Below, in pieces: positions 52,850-61,976 of a stretch of 64,000 nt of DNA (the stretch's first letter is position 1; each line of letters begins with the position of its first letter). This DNA is from Paenibacillus endophyticus (GTDB lineage: Bacteria; Bacillota; Bacilli; Paenibacillales; Paenibacillaceae): positions 62,001 through 126,000 of the forward strand of contig NZ_JACHXW010000015.1 in assembly GCF_014192395.1 (NCBI RefSeq). Reading direction: 5' to 3'. The notes under the pieces are model-generated. The model had not been told where the DNA came from. It was given only the letters and a program-made list of their open reading frames with translations, and did no database searches. Made by a program: the position numbers and the translations under genes.

Positions 52850-54673
52850 TCAGCTCGCTTCCTGAATAGGCAACATAATTTCGACGACCGTTCCTACATT
52901 TACGACACTGCTTAGCTTCAGAGTGCCTTTATGCGCCTCGATAATTCGCGTGCTGATCATGATACCAAGGCCGGTCCCTTTTTCCTTGGTAGTCACAAAG
53001 GGCTCACCTATCTTTTTAATGAGCTCCTCGGGAATACCGGACCCTCCGTCTTTAATTCGGATCAACACATTTCCTTCATCATTAGTAGCAACGGATAGCT
53101 GTACCTCTCCGCCATGAGGCATCGCCTCAATAGCATTTTTTATAATGTTGAGGAACACTTGCTTCAGCTGATCGGCATTGCCAAATACGGTAGGTGCAGT
53201 GTGATCTAAACAAACCTTAAGCTCCACATTCAACAGAATGGCCTGCGTTTCCAGGATAGAAAGAACGCTGCTGAGGATAGGCACAAGCGGTACATCATGG
53301 AACTGGGTGAAGTGGGGCTTAGCTAGCGTCATGAATTCATTCACAATTAACGTGATTCGATCAATTTCATTCGACATAATCGTAAAATAATGCGGGTGCT
53401 CCGGGTATCTAGCACTCAGAAGCTGTGTAAAACCTTTTAGCGCAGTCAACGGATTACGGATTTCGTGCGCAACGCCTGCAGCAAGCTGTCCGATCGCAGA
53501 GAGCTTTTCGGATCGAATCAGCACCTCCTCCGACCGTTTTCGATCGGTCAGGTCTCGGATTACGCTCAGCATCACGTCCTTGCCCATATAGTTGTTGATC
53601 CGAATGCTCGAGAGCTCCACATCCATTTGCCGTCCATCCGGACAAATGATAATTCGCTCTTGGAATGGAGAAGGATCATCCGATGCCATAATTTTTTGCA
53701 CCGTTTCTACGACCATGTCGTGCTGTGTCGGATGAATAAAATCGAAAATGCTTTTACCGGAAAGCTCGCAATTCTCATCCAGCCCGATAAGCTTCAGAGC
53801 AAGCTTGTTGGCGTACACAATGATGCCCTGGTCGCTCAGAACAATCGGCTCAGGAACGAATTTAATCATCTTCTGATAAAGCTTTGCGCTGTCCTTCAGC
53901 AGCTTTTCCTTTTCAAGCTTAAAGGTTACGTCCTGCACAGTACCAAGCAATGAAGGCTGTCCGTCCAGCATAATGACGGAGCTGTTCCCTTCCAGAAAGA
54001 TGATGCTTCCGTCTTTTTTCTTCCCGCTTAATCGCAAGACAAACTGGGTCACTCCGCTAACCATTCCCACGAGCACTTCGTTCTGAATGCGGGAAAGCTC
54101 TTCCTTTGGAATAAAGCAGTCTGGTGATAAAGCGAGCAGCTCATCGACTGTATATCCGAATAGTTCTGCCAAATACGGATTGGCATATATGAGATTATAT
54201 TGTTGCCCTACGAAAACGCCCGCTACGACGTTTTCCATCAAGCTTTTGTATAAATAATCCTTCTCGAACAAGGACTCTTCCATTCGAATTCGGTTGGAGA
54301 TGTCACGAATGATAAGCTGGACCGAGGGCTTGCCGTCATAGGTAACATTAGCCGCACTGAGCTCCGTTTCAAACGTTTCACCGTTTCGTCGAAGAAGCTT
54401 GTAATTCATGAAGACAGTTGGGTTGGCTTCCCTGATTAGGTAGTGTACATTAGGCGTGAACTGCTCCAAATATTCGGAATGAACGAAGCTTTTAATCGGA
54501 AGCCCCACAATTTCATCTACGCAATCAACACCAATCATACTTAATAACGAACGATTAGCCAGAACAATACAACCTTCACAATAAATAATGAGACCGTCAG
54601 ACATCATATGGACCAAATTCTCGTATCTGTCTTCGCTTTCTCTCAACTGCTTGTTCACTTGAATGATCTCCAT
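52850..54673 (-). CDS. Multi-PAS sensor histidine kinase, sporulation-kinase like
   Basis: 607 aa without membrane segments. Three PAS domains are visible (about 8-125, 133-255, 260-380), then HisKA with LAAGVAHEIRNPLTALKGFTQ near 400 carrying the phospho-His, and an ATPase domain with NADQLKQVFLNIIKNAIEA, IKDGGSGIPEE and GTGLGIMIS. The layout is that of KinA/KinE-type phosphorelay kinases feeding Spo0F. No response regulator adjoins it. A cytosolic sensor of internal state is likely. Confidence 0.9.
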   Translation of the reverse strand: MEIIQVNKQLRESEDRYENLVHMMSDGLIIYCEGCIVLANRSLLSMIGVDCVDEIVGLPIKSFVHSEYLEQFTPNVHYLIREANPTVFMNYKLLRRNGETFETELSAANVTYDGKPSVQLIIRDISNRIRMEESLFEKDYLYKSLMENVVAGVFVGQQYNLIYANPYLAELFGYTVDELLALSPDCFIPKEELSRIQNEVLVGMVSGVTQFVLRLSGKKKDGSIIFLEGNSSVIMLDGQPSLLGTVQDVTFKLEKEKLLKDSAKLYQKMIKFVPEPIVLSDQGIIVYANKLALKLIGLDENCELSGKSIFDFIHPTQHDMVVETVQKIMASDDPSPFQERIIICPDGRQMDVELSSIRINNYMGKDVMLSVIRDLTDRKRSEEVLIRSEKLSAIGQLAAGVAHEIRNPLTALKGFTQLLSARYPEHPHYFTIMSNEIDRITLIVNEFMTLAKPHFTQFHDVPLVPILSSVLSILETQAILLNVELKVCLDHTAPTVFGNADQLKQVFLNIIKNAIEAMPHGGEVQLSVATNDEGNVLIRIKDGGSGIPEELIKKIGEPFVTTKEKGTGLGIMISTRIIEAHKGTLKLSSVVNVGTVVEIMLPIQEAS

Positions 54674-54722
54674 CTGCCCTAAGCCACCTCATCCAACTAA
54701 TAACTTTGCTTGATTGTTATTT

Positions 54723-55006
54723 TCAACATTTCCTGCCCTCTTCCTGCTCCACATTAAGATTTAAAATAAAAAAACATTGCCGTCTGTCAATGTCGTATCT
54801 CATTTGCTTGCCATTCTTGTTCACATTCCGATTAACATCGCCTGTAGCTCGGTGCTTTCCTTCAAGAATGTCTTTGATCGTGAACACCACCTTGGTCTTG
54901 AAGCTGTTAGCTTCAGATTCGCATAACTAGCGATAGATCCAAGCCCATCTTCGCCGATTCCTCCGAGCTCTCCTGCGTCACTCATCAGGAGATCGATTAT
55001 TGTCAA
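54723..55006 (-). pseudogene. Frameshifted remnant of an unknown gene
   Basis: Frame one (55006 down to 54821) has DLLMSDAGELGGIGEDGLGS then IASYANLK. A second frame (54926 down to the TGA at 54723-54725) has SFKTKVVFTIKDILEGKHRA and NRNVNKNGKQMRYDIDRR. A frame change near 54900-54926 joins them. A start with a binding site is missing. Family not recognised. The remainder of 54674-55056 shows no other feature. Confidence 0.45.
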
Positions 55007-55056
55007 CGATATTCTGTTCTTCTCGACATGTTTTTATAGCGCAGGAGCCCTGTATA

Positions 55057-55107
55057 CAAAAAAGAAGCTGACTGTAAAGTAGAATTCTCTACTTTACGGT
55101 CAGCCTC
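55057..55107 (-). terminator. Rho-independent terminator after odhB
   Basis: On the minus strand GAGGCTGACCGTAAAGTAGA pairs nearly perfectly with TCTACTTTACAGTCAGCTTC, then T6. Confidence 0.95.
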
Positions 55108-55124
55108 TATTGGTTTATCGGTGA

Positions 55125-56351
55125 TTAGCCTTCAAGAAGGAGCGCTTCTGGATCTTCAAGCAGAGCCTTAACGGTTACAAGGAAGCGAACGGCTTCGCTG
55201 CCGTCTACGATACGGTGATCGTATGACAATGCGATGTACATCATCGGACGGTTTTCCATGCGTACATCGTCAATCGCTACCGGCCGGATTTGAATCTTAT
55301 GCATACCGAGGATACCAACCTGCGGCGCATTTAGAATCGGAGTCGACAGCAAGGAGCCGAAGACGCCGCCGTTCGTGATGGTGAAGCTTCCGCCTTGCAG
55401 ATCAGAGATCGCAAGCGTGTTGGATCTTGCCTTTCCAGCAAGCTCAACGATGTTTTTCTCGATTTCAGCGAAGCTTAGACGGTCTGCGTCGCGAACGACT
55501 GGAACAACAAGACCTTCCTTAGCCGAAACTGCTATGCCGATATCATAGAATTTTTTGGTAACGATCTCTTCGCCGTCAATCTCTGCGTTAAGCAGCGGGA
55601 AAGCTTTAAGCGCTCCAACCACCGCTTTCGTAAAGAATGACATAAAACCAAGGTTCACATCATTTCTCTCAAAAAATGCTTGCTTGCGGCGTTTCCGAAG
55701 ATCAAGAATCGCAGTCATATCCACTTCGTTGAATGTCGTCAGCATGGCTGCCGTACGCTGTGCTTCAACCAGACGGTTTGCAATCGTAACCCGGCGGCGC
55801 GACATCCGTTTGCGTTCAGTCGGCTTGCCTTCTTTGCCTGCGCTTGCTGGCTCGGCAGCTTGCGTAAGCGGAGCTGATTTGACAGGTGTCGCTACTGCAG
55901 GAGCTTGTCCTTGCGGCTGCGAAAGATCAATGCCTTGCTCACGGGCACGTTTGCGTGCTGCCGGCGATGCGTTGATCGCTGCCGCGCTGTCGCTGGCAGG
56001 AGCAGCCGCTTGCGCAGCTGGTGCTGCAACTGGCGCTGCTGCTTGTGCCGCTGGAGGTGTTGGAGCTGCAACCGCAGCTTTCTCTACCGCAGGAGCTGCT
56101 GGCGCGGAGGCGCCAGCTCCTTCGCCGATCGATCCAATTGCTTCGCCTACTAATACAACATCTCCGTCTTGCTTCGCGATACGGGATACAACGCCGCTGT
56201 TATCAGCGCTAATCTCGATGTTTACTTTATCGGTTTCAAGCTCCAGCAGGACATCTCCTTGATTGACGGAGTCGCCTTCCTTCACGAACCACTTGGTAAT
56301 CGTGCCCTCTGAAATGGACTCGCCTAATTCTGGTACTATAATTTCAGCCAT
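55125..56351 (-). CDS. odhB: 2-oxoglutarate dehydrogenase E2, dihydrolipoyl succinyltransferase
   Basis: E2 core of the 2-oxoglutarate dehydrogenase complex. The lipoyl domain carries Lys42 in [10 protein letters not shown]. An Ala/Pro linker (about 85-125) leads to the E3-binding domain [20 protein letters not shown], then a second linker and the catalytic domain with [18 protein letters not shown] near the C-terminus (His and Asp). AAGGGGG precedes the ATG. It lies 6 bases after odhA. Confidence 0.96.
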   Translation of the reverse strand: MAEIIVPELGESISEGTITKWFVKEGDSVNQGDVLLELETDKVNIEISADNSGVVSRIAKQDGDVVLVGEAIGSIGEGAGASAPAAPAVEKAAVAAPTPPAAQAAAPVAAPAAQAAAPASDSAAAINASPAARKRAREQGIDLSQPQGQAPAVATPVKSAPLTQAAEPASAGKEGKPTERKRMSRRRVTIANRLVEAQRTAAMLTTFNEVDMTAILDLRKRRKQAFFERNDVNLGFMSFFTKAVVGALKAFPLLNAEIDGEEIVTKKFYDIGIAVSAKEGLVVPVVRDADRLSFAEIEKNIVELAGKARSNTLAISDLQGGSFTITNGGVFGSLLSTPILNAPQVGILGMHKIQIRPVAIDDVRMENRPMMYIALSYDHRIVDGSEAVRFLVTVKALLEDPEALLLEG

Positions 56352-56357
56352 TAGTCG

Positions 56358-59267
56358 CTACCCCCTTATCAAACTTGTTTCAACTGGTTTGCCGTTCAAG
56401 GCTGTCGAAATAATCCACTTTTGCTCTGCGGCATGCACCTCTTGGTGTCCGCTTGCCGTACTTGAGCGGTCCGGTCTGCCGACGTAACGGACAGCCGCCT
56501 TCTTAGGCGCCAATGCGCGCAGCCTTGGCTCCATGAAGCTCCATGAACCCATGTTCTGCGGCTCTTCCTGTACCCACACGATTTCTTCCAGCTTATCGAA
56601 TTGCTTCACGATACGCTCGATTTCGGCATGTGCGAACGGATACAGCTGCTCTACCCTTGCAACGCGCAGCCATTCGAAATCCTCTGCGTTGGATGAAGCA
56701 AGTGCTTCTTCCACATCAATAGCAACCTTACCCGTGCAAAGCAGAAGACGTTTTACCTTATCCTTCTGATCCTTCGATTCCGTCAGGCTAAACTGCGGAA
56801 GCACCGGTTTGAATGAGCCTTCGCTGAATTCAGCGCCATGCGACGCAACGCGCGGATTACGGATCAAGCTTTTTGGCGCCATAAGCACGAGCGGGCGAAC
56901 CTGTTCGGTGCCAAGCGATGCCGCTTGCTTGCGCAGCAAGTGAAAATATTGGGCGGATGATGTCAAGTTCGCAACCGTCCAGTTGTTATCGGCTGAGAGC
57001 TGTAGGAATCGCTCTAGCCTTGCGCTTGAATGCTCCGGTCCTTGACCTTCGTAGCCATGCGGCAGCAAAATCGTAATTCCTGATTTCTGCGACCATTTCG
57101 CTCGGCCAGCTGAGATAAACTGGTCAAAGATAACCTGTGCGACATTCGCAAAATCTCCGTATTGCGCTTCCCAAATCACGAAGGTTTCTGGAGCGAATAC
57201 GTTATAGCCATATTCAAAGCCAAGCACTGCCGTTTCAGACAATGGGCTGTTGTGAACCGCAAAGGATGCTTTAGCTTGCGGCAGCATATGAAGCGGCGAG
57301 AACTTAGCAGCCGTAGCATTATCATTGAGCATGATATGACGGTGTGCGAATGTTCCGCGCTCTGAATCCTGTCCGCTTAGGCGAATCGGCGTTCCGTCAG
57401 CAAGAATCGTGGCGAAAGCAAGCGACTCTGCATGTGCCCAGTCAACCTTTTCACCATCATTCAGGGCTGACGCTCTGCGCTGCAAAATACGCTGCAGCTT
57501 CGTATATTCAGTGAAGCCCTCTGGGCGGTTGAGAAGCTCCAGATTAATCTCGCGCAGCGTCTCAAGCGGAACAGCCGTGCGTGCTTCTTCTCCGGATGGA
57601 AGCTCCGATTTCCGCTGCTCTCCGCGCAATTTCGGCTCGCCTTCCTTTGCTTTCATCGCATCGTAGGCTGCTTGAAGCTTGCCGTTCGTACGCTGGCGCA
57701 GCTCCTCAACTTGCTCCTCAGAGATTGCTTTCGCCGATTTAAGCTGCTCGGAATAAAGCGTGCTTACGGTCGGGTGATTGCGAACCTTCGTGTACATAAG
57801 CGGTTGTGTTACTTCTGGATCATCCATTTCATTATGACCGAAGCGGCGGTAGCCGATCAAATCAATAACAAAACCTTTATTATAACGCAGACGATATTCG
57901 CATGCGAGACGAACTGCAGCCAAGCATGCTTCCGGCTCATCCGCGTTGACGTGAACGATCGGAATGTCAAAGCCCTTCGCAAGATCACTTGCATAATGCG
58001 TGGAACGCGAATCAATGCTGTTCGTTGTGAAGCCTAGTCGGTTGTTGGCAATGATGTGCAGTGTGCCGCCGTTATGGTAGCCTTGCAGCTTATTGAAGTT
58101 AAGCGTCTCCGCTACGATACCTTCTCCGATGAAAGCAGCGTCGCCATGTACGCAAATGGTAACGGCTTTGGATGAATCCTGCTTCGGCATCCCCGGCTTG
58201 CTTCTATCCTCTTGAGCTGCTCGTGTGAAGCCTTCAACTACAGGATTAACAAACTCCAGATGGCTCGGGTTGTTCGCAAGCGTAAGGTTGGCACGAATCG
58301 TTTCGCCTTCCTTAATCGCGCGATCTGCACCCAGATGGTATTTCACATCGCCCGTCCAGCCATAGTTGAGACCCATCGAGCCTTCGGATGGAATAAGCTC
58401 TTTGTTAGGGGCATGATGAAACTCGGAGAAGATTTTCTCATACGGCTTGCCGAGTACATGCGTAAGTACGTTTAGACGGCCGCGGTGAGCCATTCCCATT
58501 AGAATATTGTTCGCACCGTCATGCGCGACGGCACGGACGATCTCATCCAACACGGGCACGAGCATATCCACGCCCTCTATCGAGAAACGCTTCTGACCGA
58601 CGAATGTCCGGTGCAAGAAATTCTCGAAATATTCGACTTCCAATAGACGCTCAAGCAACGCCGAACGTTCTCTTGCCGACAACGGCGCCGGGAAGCTACC
58701 CGATTCCGCTTGCTTATTCAGCCAGTTCCGCTCATTCTCGTCATGGATATGTGTAAATTCATAAGCAGCCGAGCGTGTATAAATTTCTCTTAGACGGCTG
58801 ATTGCCTCCCACCCGTTCGAGATCGATGCAGGTGCATTGTCCCAAATAAGCGAAGCAGGTATAGAAGCCAAATCTGCTTGCGTAAGGCCAAAGGTTTCTG
58901 GTTCAAGCAGCTTCGTATCCGCTGCCGGACTAAAACCAAGGGGGTCGATATCCGCAGCTAAATGGCCGTATCTGCGAATGTTCAGCATAAGCTGATGCGC
59001 AGCGACAACCTTCTTCAACATATTTGAATCAATCGGTCCAGGTGCTGCACTTGATGCAGCCTGTTGCTCGCTTGGCTTTGCTGTATTAGCAGCGGCTCCT
59101 ATCGATACTGCCGGAGGTGCTCCAAAACGTTCAAAAAGCTCACGAACCGTTGCTTCAACGGCATCAGGCTCTGTTAAAAAACGTTCGTATTGCTCCTGCA
59201 CATACCCAAGGTTGGGTCCATAGTAGCTTTGCCAAGGCGAATAATTACGCTCATCATGGTTGCTCAT
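56358..59267 (-). CDS. odhA: 2-oxoglutarate dehydrogenase E1 (thiamin diphosphate dependent)
   Basis: E1 of the 2-oxoglutarate dehydrogenase complex, about 969 aa. The N-terminal part has SPWQSYYGPNLGYV; VHGDAAFIGEGIVAETLNF is the thiamin-diphosphate motif, and FGHNEMDDP and VLGFEYGYNV follow at the expected places. The ATG at 59267 is preferred over an in-frame GTG at 59282; GAGAGGGTGG lies about 11 bases before. First gene of the odhAB pair. Its cofactor links it to the thiamin operon in this window. Confidence 0.95.
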   Translation of the reverse strand: MSNHDERNYSPWQSYYGPNLGYVQEQYERFLTEPDAVEATVRELFERFGAPPAVSIGAAANTAKPSEQQAASSAAPGPIDSNMLKKVVAAHQLMLNIRRYGHLAADIDPLGFSPAADTKLLEPETFGLTQADLASIPASLIWDNAPASISNGWEAISRLREIYTRSAAYEFTHIHDENERNWLNKQAESGSFPAPLSARERSALLERLLEVEYFENFLHRTFVGQKRFSIEGVDMLVPVLDEIVRAVAHDGANNILMGMAHRGRLNVLTHVLGKPYEKIFSEFHHAPNKELIPSEGSMGLNYGWTGDVKYHLGADRAIKEGETIRANLTLANNPSHLEFVNPVVEGFTRAAQEDRSKPGMPKQDSSKAVTICVHGDAAFIGEGIVAETLNFNKLQGYHNGGTLHIIANNRLGFTTNSIDSRSTHYASDLAKGFDIPIVHVNADEPEACLAAVRLACEYRLRYNKGFVIDLIGYRRFGHNEMDDPEVTQPLMYTKVRNHPTVSTLYSEQLKSAKAISEEQVEELRQRTNGKLQAAYDAMKAKEGEPKLRGEQRKSELPSGEEARTAVPLETLREINLELLNRPEGFTEYTKLQRILQRRASALNDGEKVDWAHAESLAFATILADGTPIRLSGQDSERGTFAHRHIMLNDNATAAKFSPLHMLPQAKASFAVHNSPLSETAVLGFEYGYNVFAPETFVIWEAQYGDFANVAQVIFDQFISAGRAKWSQKSGITILLPHGYEGQGPEHSSARLERFLQLSADNNWTVANLTSSAQYFHLLRKQAASLGTEQVRPLVLMAPKSLIRNPRVASHGAEFSEGSFKPVLPQFSLTESKDQKDKVKRLLLCTGKVAIDVEEALASSNAEDFEWLRVARVEQLYPFAHAEIERIVKQFDKLEEIVWVQEEPQNMGSWSFMEPRLRALAPKKAAVRYVGRPDRSSTASGHQEVHAAEQKWIISTALNGKPVETSLIRG

Positions 59268-59282
59268 TGCAGAAAATTCCAC

Positions 59283-59473
59283 CCTCTCTATTCATTGCCA
59301 TCCTATTATTTTCTAAGGCGGAGCTCGTCATACATGCCCGCCAGCTTGCAAAGCCTTAATCCGTTTCAACTTGCTCTATAATATGATTGGTTATTAAGTT
59401 ATACCGTAATCTTCAGTACATGGTTTCAAATTACGGCAATTTATAGGATGTTGATTGAAAGCTCCCTTATATT
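59283..59473. other. Intergenic promoter region of odhA
   Basis: No gene seen. On the minus strand a TATTAT lies near 59380 as a possible -10. The rest is AT-rich without clear repeats. Confidence 0.35.
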
Positions 59474-59575
59474 TTAGTACATAGTACGCTTGCCTTCCAT
59501 AATCATATTGGCATTGATATCATCCATTTCAAGCATTGATTGTCGTTCTCGGACATCCATCGAAGCATTAATCAT
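59474..59575 (-). CDS. Possible small protein, 33 aa
   Basis: An open frame begins at ATG 59575, overlapping the last codons of the esterase gene, or at ATG 59560, and ends at TAA 59474. The product has RERQSMLEMDDINANMIMEG and is Met/Asp-rich. No ribosome binding site is seen, so translation would depend on coupling. It may be a small coupled protein or a gene remnant. Confidence 0.3.
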   Translation of the reverse strand: MINASMDVRERQSMLEMDDINANMIMEGKRTMY

Positions 59576-60530
59576 CTTGAAAAACGTTTTTCAGAAATAA
59601 AATTGCTGCCCGATTCTGGTACCCTCCTACCTCATGTCCTGAAAAAGGATAGTCATTCAGCTCTTTTTTGGCATTGATCCGATTGAAAACCGCGTAAATC
59701 GTTTCCGGCATGCATACCGTGTCTTTCCAGCCAACCGACATTAAGACCGGCGCTTGAATTCGTTCCGCTAGGTTGAGCATGTCGAAATGTGCCAGTGTAT
59801 GCAGTATATGCTCAAGCCTGTCTGGATAACGCTTTACGTGCTGAGCAACCTCGGTCAACGAACCTGTCGAATGCATAATGCCATAATCCATATGGCACAT
59901 ATTCGGAATATCGGCTACGACAGCGCTTACCTTCGAATTAAGAGCAGCAGCTAAAAGCGCAAGCCCGCCACCTTGGCTGCCTCCGACTACCGCTATACGG
60001 GCGGCATCCACCTCCGGCTGCAGCGCAGCAGCATCGACCGCTCTTACCGTATCCATTGTGATTGCCCTGTAATAGCTTTGCTCAATGTTTTCAATGCCTT
60101 GCGTGACCCAGCCTTTTATCGTCCCTTCCTCCGAAGTCAGCAGGTTGCCGGTCTCACCGCCTTGTCCTCTAGCATCGACCGCAAATACTGCATAGCCGAG
60201 AAGCAGCCATGCCGCATAGCGCTCGGGCAGGCCTTTGTCGCCCGTATACCCTTGATAGATGACGACGCAAGGAAGCTTCTTCCCAAGCAATCCCTGCTCC
60301 GGAACGATATAAAGCGCATGAATGGGGGTTTCGTCACTCCCCTTGTAGGTCAAGCGTTCCGTTCTAACCGTACTTAGCGGTGTATCCAGCAGCTCCTTCA
60401 CAATTTCAAGCGGCTTGTCCGAATAGCTCGCAAGCACAGCGTCCCAGTAACGGTTCAGTTCTGCCAAATCCATCGTAACAGGCGGATAATAGGCCAATAA
60501 ATCACTTTTTCTTCTTTCTATCGCATGCAT
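59568..60530 (-). CDS. Acetylxylan esterase / cephalosporin-C deacetylase, CE7
   Basis: Removes acetyl groups from xylo-oligosaccharides in the cytosol. Ser185 in GGSQGGG, Asp270 in GWKDTVC and His299 in SGHEVGG form the triad, and RGQGG at 121-125 is the CE7 signature; spacing matches the Thermotoga enzyme. No signal peptide. A CcpA-type site TGATAACGCTTACT (60594-60607, minus, one mismatch to TGWNANCGNTNWCA) lies upstream, which fits repression by glucose. It complements the GH67 alpha-glucuronidase at 2246. Confidence 0.92.
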   Translation of the reverse strand: MHAIERRKSDLLAYYPPVTMDLAELNRYWDAVLASYSDKPLEIVKELLDTPLSTVRTERLTYKGSDETPIHALYIVPEQGLLGKKLPCVVIYQGYTGDKGLPERYAAWLLLGYAVFAVDARGQGGETGNLLTSEEGTIKGWVTQGIENIEQSYYRAITMDTVRAVDAAALQPEVDAARIAVVGGSQGGGLALLAAALNSKVSAVVADIPNMCHMDYGIMHSTGSLTEVAQHVKRYPDRLEHILHTLAHFDMLNLAERIQAPVLMSVGWKDTVCMPETIYAVFNRINAKKELNDYPFSGHEVGGYQNRAAILFLKNVFQDD

Positions 60531-60616
60531 ATTAGTATACCCCTATTCCAATATGTATTTTCGTCGCACTCCAGTCTTGCATGAAAGAGTTTAAGTAAGC
60601 GTTATCAAAACCGTTC

Positions 60617-60654
60617 GAAAAGCAAGCTCCCTAAGTACAAGGAGGCTCTGCTTA
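60617..60654 (-). terminator. Rho-independent terminator after the MFS gene
   Basis: On the minus strand AAGCAGAGCCTCC pairs with GGGAGCTTGCTT, then T4. It is about 30 bases after the MFS stop. Confidence 0.7.
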
Positions 60655-60684
60655 ACTTTGTATTTTATAATAAATGCGCCTATC

Positions 60685-61956
60685 CTATCTATCGGATTTT
60701 TGATTCTTATCCTTTAACACTAGCGGTCCAATCACAAATGCCATGACAAGCAGCGTTGCGCCAGTCATCATCGCGATTCCGTAGCTTTGCACCCAGTAAG
60801 GACTGTCCGCAACTCGCTTGTAAATCCAGCCTCCCAGAAGCGGACCCGCAAATCCAGTAATGCCAGTCAGCGCAGAGAATACGGCAATATACATGGGACG
60901 CTCCGATTTAGGCGTATCCCCGATAATAAAGTTAAAGGCAAGCAGATTGTAGCCTCCAACGCCGACGCCAAGCACAATATGGACGGCAATAAGGATCAGA
61001 ATGGCAGGCAGAAACGCCATCCCACCCCATAATAAACAGGCAATTCCTATAATGGGAAGCGCCCACCGCAGCAAAGCGCGTGTTGAATATTTGCTGTTCA
61101 TATTTCCCCAATAGTAATAGCTGAACATCATCACAATCATTTGAATCGTAGTGATGACCGTCACCCAGGTGTAATTGAGGTTGACGATATCCAGCATGAC
61201 ATAAGAGAAAAATGGCACAGCTATATTTTGGATCAATATAAAAGTAGCCAGAAATAAGGTAGCCAGTAAAAACGTAAGGTCGCCAAGCGGCTTCTTTAAT
61301 CTTTTCCATTTCGAAGCTTCGATTGAGCGTTCGAGCGGAAGATTCGGATAACGGTACAGCTCAATGCCGTTCCAGACTGTGGCTGCCGCACAAATCACAT
61401 ACAGGACAACAAAACCGCTGCCTTCAGGCAATCGATTCAAAATTTGCCCGCCGATGAGCAGGCAGAGGCTTGCGACCGCCCAATGAATCGTATTCCGAAT
61501 GCCGAAATACCGTCCACGAACCTGAGCGGGCACCATATCCGCCACAAGCGAGGTCCACAGGACCCCAGCAGACTGCGCGCAAATATAAGAGACCGTAAAC
61601 ATCACGATATACGCAGCCACCCAGTAGCCCTCCGGCACCCAGAATGGGATAAGCCCGGTTGCTGTCCATAACGAACGGTGAACAAGGCTGAATATCATAA
61701 CGTAACGCCTTCTGTTTTCGAACCGATGCATGTAAAAGGCGATAATGAGCTGTACGAGGTTGGCAAACGCAGGAATCGCTAGCGCTGCACCAATTGCGTC
61801 CGACTTCGCTCCCAAATAAAGGAGGTACGCTGTAAGCAGCGGACCTCCTAGCAAATTTCCGATAATTGTTGCAGGAATGCCTTCCACTATAGCTGTGTGC
61901 AAGCCCCTTCTCTGCTCGGACATTCTCCGTCTTGGCAACAGGATGTCCTTTAACAT
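60685..61956 (-). CDS. MFS transporter, 423 aa
   Basis: About 12 membrane helices starting near residue 25. VPAQVRGRYFGIRNTIHWAV near 145 is a typical MFS loop with RGRYFG; a polar loop falls at about 215-235. GAGAGGGT precedes the ATG. It lies 20 bases after pepA on the same strand, so co-transcription is probable. Substrate unknown; peptide or sugar are possible. Confidence 0.88.
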   Translation of the reverse strand: MLKDILLPRRRMSEQRRGLHTAIVEGIPATIIGNLLGGPLLTAYLLYLGAKSDAIGAALAIPAFANLVQLIIAFYMHRFENRRRYVMIFSLVHRSLWTATGLIPFWVPEGYWVAAYIVMFTVSYICAQSAGVLWTSLVADMVPAQVRGRYFGIRNTIHWAVASLCLLIGGQILNRLPEGSGFVVLYVICAAATVWNGIELYRYPNLPLERSIEASKWKRLKKPLGDLTFLLATLFLATFILIQNIAVPFFSYVMLDIVNLNYTWVTVITTIQMIVMMFSYYYWGNMNSKYSTRALLRWALPIIGIACLLWGGMAFLPAILILIAVHIVLGVGVGGYNLLAFNFIIGDTPKSERPMYIAVFSALTGITGFAGPLLGGWIYKRVADSPYWVQSYGIAMMTGATLLVMAFVIGPLVLKDKNQKSDR

Positions 61957-61976
61957 ACATACCCTCTCCGCTCTGC

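Noticed and set aside
55555-56262. 235 aa plus-strand frame rich in Ala, Ser and Thr
   Set aside because: It is the shadow of the odhB linker and lipoyl regions, which have clear motifs on the minus strand.
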